64,000 nt of DNA from JBCCFK01 sp965262315 (GTDB lineage Bacteria > Actinomycetota > Acidimicrobiia > Acidimicrobiales > UBA8592), in the NCBI GenBank assembly GCA_965262315.1, contig CBDHFJ010000032.1, positions 75,969-139,968 on the forward strand. Direction: 5' to 3'. A model generated the notes under the pieces. It ran no database searches and was not told the origin of the DNA. It saw nothing but the letters and a program-made list of their open reading frames with translations. Position 1 is the stretch's first letter, and the number at the start of each line of letters is the position of its first letter. This document shows, piece after piece, positions 17,754 to 26,801 of this stretch. Made by a program: the position numbers and the translations under genes.

Positions 17754-18779
17754 TCAGTCGAGCGCGGCCAGGACGTTGGACGCGGCCAGGTTGCGGTCGT
17801 CGAGCGACGGGCGCTCGGCGACGCCGAGACCGCGGGCGACGACGGTCCCCAGCACCTCGATCAGCTCCCGGAGCGCTCGCGGCGGAGGGAAGTACTCGTC
17901 CTCGTCGGTGACGTGGACCAGCTCGATCCCGCGCGCCGGTGCCAGCCGGTCGACGACGGCGCTCACGAGATCCTCGGGTGCCGACGCACCTGCGGTCACG
18001 CCCACGACACCCGACAGGTCCTCCGGTAGCTCGGCGGCGTCGTTGATCCGCACCACGGTGGGGCAACCGGCCTCGGTGGCGAGCCGAGCGAGGGCCATGG
18101 TGTTGGACGAATTCGCGCTGCCGATGACCACCACGGCATCACAACGAGGCGCCATCGCCATCAGTGCCTGCTGGCGGTTGGTGGTGGCGAAGCAGAGGTC
18201 GGAACGTCCCGGGGTCCACAGGTCGGGGAACCGCTCCTGGGTGGCGGCGAGCACGTCGTCCCAGTCCCGGTGGCTGAGGGTGGTCTGAGCCATGAGCGCC
18301 ACCGGTTGGTCGAACTCCGGCAGCGCGGCGACCTCGTCGACGGTCTCGACCCGGCTGATCGCATCGGGGGCGACCGCCATCGTGCCGACCGCCTCCTCAT
18401 GGCCTTGGTGACCGATGTAGACGATCCGGTAGCCCTTGCCGGCGCGGACCCGGACCTCGTGGTGAACCTTGGTGACCAGCGGGCAGACGGCATCGACCAC
18501 GTAGCTGCCCCGGTCCTGCGCGGCCGTGACGACCTCGGGGGCCGAGCCGTGGGCACTGAGCATGATGGGGCGGCCCGGAGGGACCTCGGTGATGTCGTCG
18601 ACGAACACCACGCCCTGCCGTTCGAACTGCTCGACCACGATCCGGTTGTGGACGATCTCGTGGTAGCAGTAGACGGGCGCATCGAAGGAGCGCACCATCC
18701 ACGCCAACGCCTTGATGGCCATCTCGACCCCAGCGCAGAAACCGCGGGGTGAGGCGAGGAGCACCTGGTCGACGGACAC
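17754..18779 (-). CDS. ispH: 4-hydroxy-3-methylbut-2-enyl diphosphate reductase
   Basis: Last step of the MEP isoprenoid pathway, giving IPP and DMAPP with a 4Fe-4S cluster. The three cluster cysteines are visible in ASPRGFCAGV (residue 14), VDAVCPLVTKVH (about 98) and DLCFATTNRQ (about 196). The active-site segment IVHNRIVVEQ and the SANSSNTMAL loop are present. The length of 341 is complete, from GTG 18779. It shares an operon with the DUF3105 lipoprotein gene downstream and is divergent from the DUF512 gene. Confidence 0.96.
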   Translation of the reverse strand: MSVDQVLLASPRGFCAGVEMAIKALAWMVRSFDAPVYCYHEIVHNRIVVEQFERQGVVFVDDITEVPPGRPIMLSAHGSAPEVVTAAQDRGSYVVDAVCPLVTKVHHEVRVRAGKGYRIVYIGHQGHEEAVGTMAVAPDAISRVETVDEVAALPEFDQPVALMAQTTLSHRDWDDVLAATQERFPDLWTPGRSDLCFATTNRQQALMAMAPRCDAVVVIGSANSSNTMALARLATEAGCPTVVRINDAAELPEDLSGVVGVTAGASAPEDLVSAVVDRLAPARGIELVHVTDEDEYFPPPRALRELIEVLGTVVARGLGVAERPSLDDRNLAASNVLAALD

Positions 18780-18854
18780 GTCTCAAGTGTGGCCGAACGT
18801 GAGCCAAAAGCGGAGGTCGAGCCGATGTCGCATCCGTCCCCGGGTCGGGCGCCG

Positions 18855-18860
18855 TAGCCT
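18855..18860 (+). promoter_or_regulatory. -10 hexamer TAGCCT, DUF512 gene
   Basis: TAGCCT, 6 nt, then ATG 18867: leaderless geometry. It lies in the short divergent gap to ispH. Confidence 0.55.
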
Positions 18861-18866
18861 GGAACG

Positions 18867-20243
18867 ATGGCTGCGCCCCGAGTGGTGGCCGTGATCCCGG
18901 ACTCGCCGGCTGCGAGGGCTGGCATCTCGGTCGACGACGTCCTGATCTCCTTCAACGGCGAGGTGCCGCGCGACGTCATCCAGTATCAGATGCTCACCGA
19001 CGAGCCCGAGCTCGCGCTCGAGGTCGATCGCGGCGGGTTGACATTCGACGTCGAGGTCGTGAAGCACGCTGGTGAGCCGCTGGGGGTGGAGGTCCACTCG
19101 GCCCTGTTCGATCAGGTGCGGACCTGTGACAACCACTGCGAGTTCTGCTTCATCTACCAGCTTCCGCCGAACCTGCGCGAGAGCCTCTACCTGAAGGACG
19201 ACGACTACCGGTTGTCGTTCCTGTACGGGAACTTCACCACGCTGACCCGGTTCACCGAGGCCGACCTCGAACGCGTGGTGACCGAGCAGCTGTCGCCGCT
19301 GAATGTCAGCATCCACGCTGCTGACGCCGAGATCCGCAGCGAGATGTTGCGCAACCGACGAGGGGGCATGAGCCTCCGGTGGCTGTCGGCCCTGATCGAC
19401 CATGGCATCGAGATCCACGGCCAGATCGTGGTCTGCCCCGGCGTGAACGACGGCGACGTGCTGGACGACACCCTCTGTACGGTCGCAGAGGACTACGGCG
19501 CCATCCGGTCGATCTGTGTCGTGCCGCTCGGGGTGTCGCGTCACCACGACGAGCCTCGCCTCCGCGAGCACACCGCGGAGGAGGCGGCCCGGGTCGTCGA
19601 CATCGTCGAGGAGTGGCAGGAGCACTTCCTGGGCGCCACCGGGCGGCGCCTCGTCCACGCCGCGGACGAGTACTACCTGCTCGCCGGGCGGGACCTGCCG
19701 CCCAGTGACTCCTACGACGACTTCGCGATGCACGAGGACGGCGTCGGCATCGCCCGCACGTTCGAGCAGGAGTTCCGGGGCGAGGTGGAGACACCAACGG
19801 GGACGGCCAACGGCTTCTTCGCATGGGTGGAGGGGGCACCGCCCGAGGGCTACCGGGCCCCGCGGACGGTTGCCCCGGACGGCACCGCAGCCGTGTCGCT
19901 GCGCCCGAGCGCCAAGGCACCCATCGGCATCCTGACCGGTGCCTACGGCGCGACGCTGCTGCAACCGCTGGTGGCCGAACTGGGGCGCGACGACGTGCGG
20001 GTCATCCCCGTCGACAACGAGTTCTTCGGGGGCAACGTCGCCGTGGCCGGCCTGATGGTCGGCAGCGACCTCGAGCGCGTCCTGCGCCTCGAACCCGAGG
20101 GACACCGCTACCTGTTGCCCGACGTCTGCATGTCCAAGGGCCGGTTCCTCGACGGCATGGCCCCCGAGGACCTGCCTCGCCCGGTCGAGATCGTGGCCAC
20201 CGACGGCATCGCGTTGCGTGAAGCGATCGGAGCGCGCCCATGA
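18867..20243 (+). CDS. DUF512 family radical SAM/PDZ protein
   Basis: The 458-residue protein has an N-terminal PDZ-like domain (IPDSPAARAGISVDDVLISF). A Cys cluster CDNHCEFCF (C-x3-C-x2-C, about residues 89-97) fits a radical SAM iron-sulfur site. The C-terminal DUF512 domain ends with a GAYGATLLQPLV segment and LLPDVCMSKGRFLDG. In many bacteria this gene lies directly before der (engA), as here with a 4-nt overlap, which hints at a role with ribosome assembly or RNA. The reaction is unknown. Confidence 0.88.
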   Translation: MAAPRVVAVIPDSPAARAGISVDDVLISFNGEVPRDVIQYQMLTDEPELALEVDRGGLTFDVEVVKHAGEPLGVEVHSALFDQVRTCDNHCEFCFIYQLPPNLRESLYLKDDDYRLSFLYGNFTTLTRFTEADLERVVTEQLSPLNVSIHAADAEIRSEMLRNRRGGMSLRWLSALIDHGIEIHGQIVVCPGVNDGDVLDDTLCTVAEDYGAIRSICVVPLGVSRHHDEPRLREHTAEEAARVVDIVEEWQEHFLGATGRRLVHAADEYYLLAGRDLPPSDSYDDFAMHEDGVGIARTFEQEFRGEVETPTGTANGFFAWVEGAPPEGYRAPRTVAPDGTAAVSLRPSAKAPIGILTGAYGATLLQPLVAELGRDDVRVIPVDNEFFGGNVAVAGLMVGSDLERVLRLEPEGHRYLLPDVCMSKGRFLDGMAPEDLPRPVEIVATDGIALREAIGARP

Positions 20244-21565
20244 GTGTCGACCGGTTGCCCACCGTCGCCATCGTCGGGCGCCCCAACGTCGGCAAGTCGA
20301 CCCTCGTCAATCGCATCGTCGGCCGGCGCGAGGCCATCGTCGAGGAGCGGCCGGGGGTGACGCGCGACCGCAAGGAGCTCGAAGCCGAGTGGCTCGGTCG
20401 ACCGTTCACCGTGATCGACACGGGCGGCTGGATGCCGTCGGGTTCGGGCGCGACCGCGCTGGACGACAAGGTCAGCGAACAGTCCGCCCGGGCCATCGCC
20501 GAGGCCGACGTGGCCATCATGGTGGTCGACGTCCGGGTGGGTCTGACCGCCGATGACGAGTCGGTGGCCGATCTGCTGCGGCGCCGGACCGGCCCGACGT
20601 TCGTGGTGGCCAACAAGGTCGACGCCGTCAGCCACGAGGCGGGCATCTGGGAGTTCATGGCCCTCGGCCTGGGTGAACCCATGCCGGTCTCGGCGCTGCA
20701 CGGCCACGGGTCGGGCGACCTGTTGGATGCCGTCGTCGCCGACTTCGACGAGGTCGACCCTGATGCGTTCGCCGAGACCGATGACGACGAGTCGGGAGCC
20801 GTCGGGATCGCGATCGTCGGTCGTCCGAACGTGGGCAAGTCCACGCTGTTCAACCGTCTGATCGGTGAGGATCGCAGCGTGGTGCACGACCAGCCGGGCA
20901 CCACCCGGGACTCGGTGGACACCATCGTGGAGACCGACTTCGGTCCGGTGCGGTTCATCGACACCGCGGGCATGCGTCGCAAGGCTCGCATCGACGAGGA
21001 GACCGAGTACTACTCACTGGTCCGGGCGCTGCGATCGATCGACGGCGCCGACGTGGCGCTGCTGGTGATCGACGCCACCATCGGAGTCACCCACCAGGAC
21101 CAGCGCCTCGCCGAGCGGGTCGATGCTGCCGGCTGCCCGGTGGTCGTGGTCCTCAACAAGTGGGAACTGCTCGACGCCGAGGCCCGCGAGGACGTCACCG
21201 AACAGGTGGCCCAGAAGCTGAAGTTCCTGGCCGACCCACCGGTCCTCAAGATCTCGGCCATGTCGGGCAAGGGTGTGCACCGGCTGCTGCCGATCCTGTC
21301 CGGAACGATCGACGACTACCACCGGCGCATCCCCACCCGAGACGTGAACCGAGTCATCCGACGGGCTCAGTCGGCGCATCCGGCACCCGGTGGTGCCCGG
21401 GTGTTGTACGCCACACAAGGTGCCACCGATCCACCGACATTCACGTTGTTCGTGAACCGGCCGCTACATCGAACATACCTGAAATACATCGAAAACACCC
21501 TTCGCAACGATCTCGACATGGGAACGACACCCATCAAATTGCGGGTCCGCAAGCGCGACGATTGA
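20240..21565 (+). CDS. der: Ribosome biogenesis GTPase Der
   Basis: Tandem-GTPase factor for 50S subunit assembly. It has two complete G domains. G1 shows GRPNVGKSTLVN, VIDTGGW and NKVD. G2 (from about residue 190) shows GRPNVGKSTLFN, IDTAGMRRKARI and NKWE. A C-terminal KH-like domain ends LRVRKRDD. G1 has DTGGW where G2 has the usual DTAG. At 441 residues it is full length. The ATG overlaps the stop of the DUF512 gene. Confidence 0.96.
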   Translation: MSVDRLPTVAIVGRPNVGKSTLVNRIVGRREAIVEERPGVTRDRKELEAEWLGRPFTVIDTGGWMPSGSGATALDDKVSEQSARAIAEADVAIMVVDVRVGLTADDESVADLLRRRTGPTFVVANKVDAVSHEAGIWEFMALGLGEPMPVSALHGHGSGDLLDAVVADFDEVDPDAFAETDDDESGAVGIAIVGRPNVGKSTLFNRLIGEDRSVVHDQPGTTRDSVDTIVETDFGPVRFIDTAGMRRKARIDEETEYYSLVRALRSIDGADVALLVIDATIGVTHQDQRLAERVDAAGCPVVVVLNKWELLDAEAREDVTEQVAQKLKFLADPPVLKISAMSGKGVHRLLPILSGTIDDYHRRIPTRDVNRVIRRAQSAHPAPGGARVLYATQGATDPPTFTLFVNRPLHRTYLKYIENTLRNDLDMGTTPIKLRVRKRDD

Positions 21566-21681
21566 GCCCGCTGACCAGCGGCGACGTGGCTTGCTGGCGT
21601 CGATCTGTCGGCGACGGTGGCCGGTTCGGGACGACATGCACCCTCGTCACGGTCGGGGGCTCGTTGTACGATGGTCCCCTC

Positions 21682-22785
21682 ATGGAGACACCCGTTCTGG
21701 TGATCCTGGCTGCGCTCGCTGCCGGCGCAGCGTACGTCTGGGGACGATCGGCCAGGCTCCGCCTGCGGCTCCTCGGGCGGCTCGAGGCGGACCTGCGCGA
21801 GCTCGACCAACGGGACTCGGTGGCTCAGCGCGCCGCGATCACCCTGACCCGAGGGGACTTCCGCCGAGACACCCACGCTGCGCTCACGTACGCCTTGGTG
21901 GCCGTCGCCGCCGTCATCGTGACGGTCAGCGGGTCGGACGCCTCGGTGGCCGTCTTCGGTCTGTTGGCGCTGCCGGCTGGGCTGTCGCTGATGTGGAGCC
22001 GGAACGCCGTCAAGGAAGCTCGACTGAGCGCCGAACGGTTCGAGCTCGAGAAGCGGGCCGAGGAGGCGCTCACCCAGGAGAACCTGGCCCCGCGGGCGTG
22101 GGCCGGTCGACTGGCACCGGACGAGCTGCCGGACTTCACCGGGTTCGAGGTCGGCCGTGTCTACCAGGCGGGCTCGGGCCTGATGGCCGGCGACTTCTTC
22201 GACCTGTTCCGCATCTCGAAGACCCGCCTGGCCGCCGTCGTCGGCGACGTTGCCGGCCACGGCATCGAGAGCTCGATCACCGCCTTCCAGGCCAAGTACC
22301 TCCTCCGGGTGTATCTCGAGTCGTTCCGGGACCCCGCGCAGGCGCTCGAGGAGCTCAACAAGCAGATGTGTGGCGGCGAACGAATCGAGGAGTTCATCTC
22401 GCTCGTCGTCGTGGTGTTCGACACCGAGGCCGGGACGCTCCGGTTCGCGTCCGCGGGGCACCCCACGGCGTTCCTCTGGCACGAACGGGAGGTGCAGCCC
22501 CTGGCGGCCACGGGGCCCCTGCTGATGCTGGACCCGAAAGCCACCTACATCAGTCGTGAGATCCCACTCGAACTCGGGGACCTGGTGCTGATGTACACCG
22601 ACGGTCTCGCCGAGGTGCGCAATGGCGAGGACCTCTTCGGCGAGGATCGCATCGCCCAGTTCCTCAGCCGCGACCCCGGGATCGCTCCTGACGTGCTGGC
22701 CAAGTCGCTGCTCGAAGCGGCGCGGGACTACTCGTCGGAAGCGATCGACGACGACGTCGCGATCATGGCCGTGCGCCGCGAGTAG
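21682..22785 (+). CDS. Membrane-anchored PP2C-type (SpoIIE/RsbU) phosphatase
   Basis: Probable serine phosphatase in a partner-switching or stress pathway. The 367-residue protein starts with two hydrophobic regions: residues 3-17, then a pair of helices in about 70-110 (ALTYALVAVAAVIVTV and VFGLLALPAGLSLMW). A short coiled coil follows, then a SpoIIE domain with metal-binding motifs LMAGDFFDLF, VVGDVAGHGIES, ASAGHPTAFLW, LMYTDGLAE and DDDVAIMAV. ATG 21682 lies after a possible TACGAT hexamer. No kinase or antagonist gene is adjacent. Confidence 0.88.
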   Translation: METPVLVILAALAAGAAYVWGRSARLRLRLLGRLEADLRELDQRDSVAQRAAITLTRGDFRRDTHAALTYALVAVAAVIVTVSGSDASVAVFGLLALPAGLSLMWSRNAVKEARLSAERFELEKRAEEALTQENLAPRAWAGRLAPDELPDFTGFEVGRVYQAGSGLMAGDFFDLFRISKTRLAAVVGDVAGHGIESSITAFQAKYLLRVYLESFRDPAQALEELNKQMCGGERIEEFISLVVVVFDTEAGTLRFASAGHPTAFLWHEREVQPLAATGPLLMLDPKATYISREIPLELGDLVLMYTDGLAEVRNGEDLFGEDRIAQFLSRDPGIAPDVLAKSLLEAARDYSSEAIDDDVAIMAVRRE

Positions 22786-22819
22786 TCGGTCGGTTCGGTC
22801 GAGTGGGAACCTGAACCCC

Positions 22820-23038
22820 ATGCCGTCGTGTGAACCATGCGGCGCCTACTACACCCCCAACTCGCTACCCGCCGACGGCACCTGTCCGACGTGTGGTGAG
22901 CCGGTGGAGGTGGGCGACCACGCTACTGCGCAAGAGGCGCTGGACCGGCATGTGCCGTGGCACTTCTGGGTGGGCGTCGCCGCGGTGACCCTGTACCTGG
23001 GCTGGCGGGTGATCCAAGGGTTCCTGCTGCTGTTCTGA
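22820..23038 (+). CDS. Small zinc-ribbon membrane protein
   Basis: A 72-residue protein. The N-terminal half has two Cys pairs (CEPC at residues 4-7 and CPTC near 22-25) arranged as a zinc ribbon. The C-terminal half is a single transmembrane helix (FWVGVAAVTLYLGWRVIQGF). The protein would be tail-anchored with the zinc ribbon in the cytosol. The function is unknown. It follows the phosphatase gene by 34 nt and may share its transcript. Confidence 0.7.
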   Translation: MPSCEPCGAYYTPNSLPADGTCPTCGEPVEVGDHATAQEALDRHVPWHFWVGVAAVTLYLGWRVIQGFLLLF

Positions 23039-23119
23039 GCGTTGCCCTCGCGGCGACCGGTCGCGGGCGAATGGGCGTGGCGTGGAGGCACCGGGTCGCT
23101 ACCATGGCGTTCCTCAGAA

Positions 23120-23194
23120 CGGGCTGTGGCGCAGTTCGGTTAGCGCACTGGTCTGGGGGACCAGGGGTCGGAGGTTCAAATCCTCTCAGCCCGA
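23120..23194 (+). tRNA. tRNA-Pro (anticodon GGG)
   Basis: A cloverleaf can be folded by hand. The acceptor arm is CGGGCTG/CAGCCCG with discriminator A. The D arm stem is GCGC/GCGC. The anticodon arm is CTGGT-CTGGGGG-ACCAG, giving anticodon GGG. The T arm is GGAGG-TTCAAAT-CCTCT. The C1-G72 pair is typical of bacterial tRNA-Pro. CCA is not encoded (CAC follows the discriminator). It lies between the zinc-ribbon gene and the P450 operon. Confidence 0.93.
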
Positions 23195-23267
23195 CACTGA
23201 ACGGCGAGGCCGGAGCTCCAGCTCCGGCCTCTGTCGCGTCCACCGGCCCGGCTCCGGCAGGACCAAC

Positions 23268-23273
23268 TACGCT
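23268..23273 (+). promoter_or_regulatory. -10 hexamer TACGCT, P450 operon
   Basis: TACGCT would place transcription start near 23279. That gives a leader of about 20 nt containing a GAAGGGGG ribosome-binding site before GTG 23298. This is a leadered start, unlike most others here. Confidence 0.4.
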
Positions 23274-23297
23274 CGGACGTGGCTGAAGGGGGATGCC

Positions 23298-24563
23298 GTG
23301 ACCACGACCGCCGTACCCGTCGACCCGCGGGAGTTCGATTCGCCGGACTTCCAACGCGACCCGTTCCCGCTGTACCGGCGGCTGCGGGACAACGAGCCCG
23401 TCTACCACGACCGGTTCCACAACCGTTGGGTGCTCACCCGCTATGAGGACGTCGACGCGGCCTTCCAGGACAACGAGAGCTTCGACCGCGCCGTGTACCG
23501 GCCCGACGGCCCGTATGACTTCGGCAGCTCGCACGTCTTCGGGCCGAACATCCTGGAGTACGGCAACAGCGACCGGCATCGCTGGCTCCGCAACATCGTG
23601 GCCAACCAGTTCGTGGGCAAGGGCCTGACCGAGTTCATCCCGATCATCGAGCAGATCGCCGCGGAGCTCATCGACAAGGTCGCGAACGACAAGGAGATCG
23701 AGCTGGTCGAGGCGGTCTCGACGCAGTTCCCGATCCGGGTGATCTCGAACATGTTGGGTCTGCCGCGCGAAGACGAGGACACCTTCGTCGGTTGGTACCA
23801 GGCCCTGATCGCCGGGCTGGGGTTCGGCGGCGAGCATCTGGCTCGCGGCATCGCGGCCCGCAACGAGATGTGGGCCTACCTGGACCCGCTGATCGAGGAT
23901 CGACGGCGAACCCACCACGACGACCTGCTCGGTCGCATCGTCGAAGCCGAACTCGATGGGGTCCGGATGTCCGACGACGAGGTGAAGGGCTTCATCGCCC
24001 TGCTGTTGGCCGCCGGTGGCGACACCACGGACAAGGCGATCGCCAACATGTGGTTCCACATGCTCTACACCCGGCCCGACCAGTTCGAGGACGTGAAACG
24101 CGACCCGGCGCTGTGGGAGAACGTCTTCGCCGAGATGATGCGCTACGACGCGGTGGTGCACATCCAGACCCGGTACACCACTCGTGAAGTGCTCATGCAC
24201 GGCAAGGTCATCCCCGAGCGGGCGCAGGTCCGGCTGTACCTCGGTGCCGGCAACCGGGACGAGCGCATCTTCTCCGACCCTGACACCTTCGACATTCACC
24301 GCACCGACCTCCACATGGGGCGCGAGAACCGGTCGGGTCGTTACCGCAGCAAGCTCCCCGGCCACCTGGGGTTCGGGATCGGACAGCATTTCTGCATGGG
24401 CTACGCGATGGCCCGTCAGGAGGCGGTCATCGCGTCGGCGAAGCTGCTCGAGATGATGGGGGACCCGCGGCCGAAGTTCGCCGAGCACGAGGGCATCACG
24501 TCGCCCTCGATCGACAGCGGCGGGTTCCGCACGCCCAGCGAGCTGTGGATCGAGTGGGACTGA
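23298..24563 (+). CDS. Cytochrome P450
   Basis: Heme-thiolate monooxygenase, probably acting on a lipid, terpenoid or steroid-like substrate; the substrate is not predictable. The 421-residue soluble bacterial P450 has the I-helix oxygen-activation motif LLAAGGDTTD (about residue 237), the ExxR salt bridge as EMMR, and the heme-binding loop FGIGQHFCMGYAMA with the Cys ligand near residue 363. GTG 23298 has a good ribosome-binding site. The ferredoxin gene follows 2 nt downstream, a classic P450/electron-donor pair. Confidence 0.94.
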   Translation: MTTTAVPVDPREFDSPDFQRDPFPLYRRLRDNEPVYHDRFHNRWVLTRYEDVDAAFQDNESFDRAVYRPDGPYDFGSSHVFGPNILEYGNSDRHRWLRNIVANQFVGKGLTEFIPIIEQIAAELIDKVANDKEIELVEAVSTQFPIRVISNMLGLPREDEDTFVGWYQALIAGLGFGGEHLARGIAARNEMWAYLDPLIEDRRRTHHDDLLGRIVEAELDGVRMSDDEVKGFIALLLAAGGDTTDKAIANMWFHMLYTRPDQFEDVKRDPALWENVFAEMMRYDAVVHIQTRYTTREVLMHGKVIPERAQVRLYLGAGNRDERIFSDPDTFDIHRTDLHMGRENRSGRYRSKLPGHLGFGIGQHFCMGYAMARQEAVIASAKLLEMMGDPRPKFAEHEGITSPSIDSGGFRTPSELWIEWD

Positions 24564-24565
24564 CC

Positions 24566-24760
24566 GTGCGCATCGGCATCGACCTGGACGCCTGCATCCT
24601 GGCGGGGGAGTGCATCTACAACCATCCGGCCCTGTTCGCCTGGAACGACGAGGACCAGCCCGTCGCCGTGGTGCCCGGCGAGTTGACCGCCGACCAGGTC
24701 GCCGCGGTCGAACAGGCGATCTCGATCTGCCCCAGCGGCGCCATCGCCCTCATCGAGTGA
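24566..24760 (+). CDS. 3Fe-4S ferredoxin (P450 partner)
   Basis: A 64-residue ferredoxin with a DLDACILAGECIYNHPALF N terminus and a C-terminal ICPSGAI. The cluster Cys set is C-x5-C...CP. One Cys of a normal 4Fe-4S set (the C-x2-x2 position) is missing, as in 3Fe-4S ferredoxins that feed actinobacterial P450s. GTG 24566 follows the P450 stop by 2 nt, so translation is coupled. No ferredoxin reductase lies nearby. Confidence 0.88.
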   Translation: MRIGIDLDACILAGECIYNHPALFAWNDEDQPVAVVPGELTADQVAAVEQAISICPSGAIALIE

Positions 24761-24773
24761 CACACACAACCAA

Positions 24774-24998
24774 CCCGTCCGGTGTACTGCGCTGAGTTGA
24801 TTCGCGGAATCTTGGACGGGTCGGTGTTGCGGTTGCGCTTCCCTGGTGGGGTGGGTGCGGCCCGTCCGGTTTACTGCGCTGAGTTGATTCGCGGAATCTT
24901 GGACGGGTTGGTGTTGCGGTTGGGCTTCCCTGGTGGGGTGGGTGCGGCCTGTCCGGTTTCTGCGCTGAGCTGGATCGCGGAATCTTGGACGGGTTGGT
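24774..24998. repeat. 87-bp tandem repeat, about 2.6 copies
   Basis: CCGTCCGGT recurs at 24774, 24861 and 24948 with exact 87-bp spacing. Copies 1 and 2 differ at only a few bases. Copy 3 is more diverged and stops just before the stop of the convergent gene at 25008. 87 is 29 codons, but no start with a ribosome-binding site is seen. It fills the gap between two converging genes. Confidence 0.85.
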
Positions 24999-25007
24999 GT
25001 CGGCCGA

Positions 25008-25898
25008 TCAGCCGTTGAGGTGGAGGTCGGCGTCGGCGACGTCGCCGAGGGGGAAGCCGATCGCTTGGAAGTCGCGCGGGGCGTCGACCACCGCGTCGAC
25101 GAAGGCGAACGCCGTCCCCAGGAAATCACCGTCGGCGTCGCGGAGGACGGCGACCACCGACACGAACTCGGTCGGTCGAGTGGCGACGATGGAGCCCGAC
25201 ACGGTCACCGTGCCCGCCGGGTCCTGCTCCCAGGTCCAGTCGGTGACCTCCACCGCCGGCGGTGCCGGCGGCAGCGATCCTCGGGCTGAGGCCTCCAGTC
25301 GCACGTCGGCCACGGCGTCGGGGTCGATCGGGCGGAGTCCGCTGAGGATCACATCCGAGCCCGCTCCGACGAGCGGGTAGGAGAAGGGCGCCCGGCCCAG
25401 CTCGGCGCCGTCCCCGTCGACGAACACGGCATCGAGGTTGACGTTGGCGTAGGCCACGTCGGCCGTGTTGGTCACCACCACGGCGAAATCGAGCTCGTCG
25501 AAGGCGCTCCGCACCCAGGACGCCTCGGTGATCTGCAGATCGTCGGCCGCCGAGGTCGCGCCCGCGGCGTCCGGGGTCGGCTGCTCGGCGGACTCGGTCT
25601 CGGGGCGGTCCGGGAACACCTCGTCGAGAACCGTGGTCGGTTCCGCGGTTGCGGCGGCGACCGTCGGGGTCGGCAGCGCGACCTCGGGGTCCTCGTCACC
25701 GCCTCCGCTCGTGACGGCGAAAACGAGGACCGCGGCCAGTACGCCCGCACCGGCTGCGAGCAGCAGCCAGGGGCGTCGGTCCGGGTCCCGCGGGGGCGCG
25801 GGATCGGCCACGTGGTCGCCCGGCGGGAGGCGGTCTTTCGGGTACCACTTGCCGTCATGGGCGCGGAACCAGTCTGGATGTTCTTGCGTGTCACTCAC
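25008..25898 (-). CDS. Membrane-anchored protein with extracytoplasmic beta domain
   Basis: A 296-residue protein. The first 20 residues carry an aromatic motif (HPDWFRAHDGKWYP) similar to short W/Y motifs seen at the N termini of actinobacterial membrane proteins. A single transmembrane helix follows (about residues 45-65, LLLAAGAGVLAAVLVFAV), then a Thr/Pro/Glu-rich linker. The beta-rich C-terminal domain (about 125-290) resembles FxLYD-like domains (LDFAVVVTNTADVAYANVNLDA). The function is unknown. The start is taken at GTG 25898, where the motif begins, not the upstream ATG at 25979. Confidence 0.7.
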   Translation of the reverse strand: MSDTQEHPDWFRAHDGKWYPKDRLPPGDHVADPAPPRDPDRRPWLLLAAGAGVLAAVLVFAVTSGGGDEDPEVALPTPTVAAATAEPTTVLDEVFPDRPETESAEQPTPDAAGATSAADDLQITEASWVRSAFDELDFAVVVTNTADVAYANVNLDAVFVDGDGAELGRAPFSYPLVGAGSDVILSGLRPIDPDAVADVRLEASARGSLPPAPPAVEVTDWTWEQDPAGTVTVSGSIVATRPTEFVSVVAVLRDADGDFLGTAFAFVDAVVDAPRDFQAIGFPLGDVADADLHLNG

Positions 25899-26056
25899 GG
25901 CGATCGGTGTCCGCGCCACCGGACCCGAGTCTCGGGGCCTGCGGACGCGGCAGAGCGTACATCCCTGGGAGCCGGCCACGTTCGCAGCCCGGCGATCGCC
26001 GAGGCGGTCTCGGCCGGTCCCGTCGCAGGCGGATGCAGCGAGTACCGTGGCGTGCC

Positions 26057-26773
26057 ATGTGCGGACGATTCGTGTCGACGACGCCGCCCGACCAGCTGGC
26101 GGCGTACTTCGGCGCCGAACAGCTCGGGGAGACCCTCGTCGAACCCAGCTACAACGTCGCGCCGACCAACAGCGTCTGGACCGTGTTCGAAGAGGACGGA
26201 AAGCGGGTGCTCGACACCGCCCGCTGGGGTCTCATCCCGTTCTGGGCGAAGGACGCCAAGATCGGCAACAAGATGATCAACGCTCGCGCCGAGACCATCG
26301 CCACCAAGAACGCGTTCCGCAAGCCGTTCCAGCGCCAGCGCTGCATCATCCCCGCCGACAGCTTCTACGAGTGGGTCAAGCTCGAGGGCGAGGACAAGAA
26401 GACGCCGATGCGCATCCACCGGGTCGATGACGCGCCGTTCGCGCTCGCGGGGTTGTGGGAGACGTGGCGGGATCCAGCCCAGGACGGCGAGCTGCTTCGC
26501 TCCTGCACGATCATCACGGGTACGCCCAACGACAAGATCGCGCCGATCCACAACCGGATGCCGATCATGTTGCCCCCGTCGGCATGGGACGAGTGGCTCG
26601 ACCGCGACCGGCGCGACCCCGATGATCTGGAACGCTTCCTCGTGGCTGCCCCCTCGGAGCTGATGGACTTCCACCCGGTCAGCACCGCGGTGAACAACCC
26701 GCGGACCAAGGGCGCCGAGTTGATCGAACCGGTCGAGATCGACGCTGCGCTCCCGGGGCCCGCCGCCCAGTGA
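26057..26773 (+). CDS. SRAP-domain protein (YedK/HMCES family)
   Basis: Forms a protective DNA-protein crosslink at abasic sites in single-stranded DNA, and is often SOS-associated. The protein starts MCGRF, so Cys2 is available as the catalytic nucleophile after Met removal. Other family residues are YNVAPTNS, NARAETIA, RCIIPADSFYEW (Glu near 105) and HNRMPIML (His near 168). The length of 238 is normal. A TACCGT hexamer lies 8 nt before the ATG. No LexA box was identified. Confidence 0.93.
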   Translation: MCGRFVSTTPPDQLAAYFGAEQLGETLVEPSYNVAPTNSVWTVFEEDGKRVLDTARWGLIPFWAKDAKIGNKMINARAETIATKNAFRKPFQRQRCIIPADSFYEWVKLEGEDKKTPMRIHRVDDAPFALAGLWETWRDPAQDGELLRSCTIITGTPNDKIAPIHNRMPIMLPPSAWDEWLDRDRRDPDDLERFLVAAPSELMDFHPVSTAVNNPRTKGAELIEPVEIDAALPGPAAQ

Positions 26774-26801
26774 TGGGGGTCTCGACGCCCGCGCACCGGC
26801 G

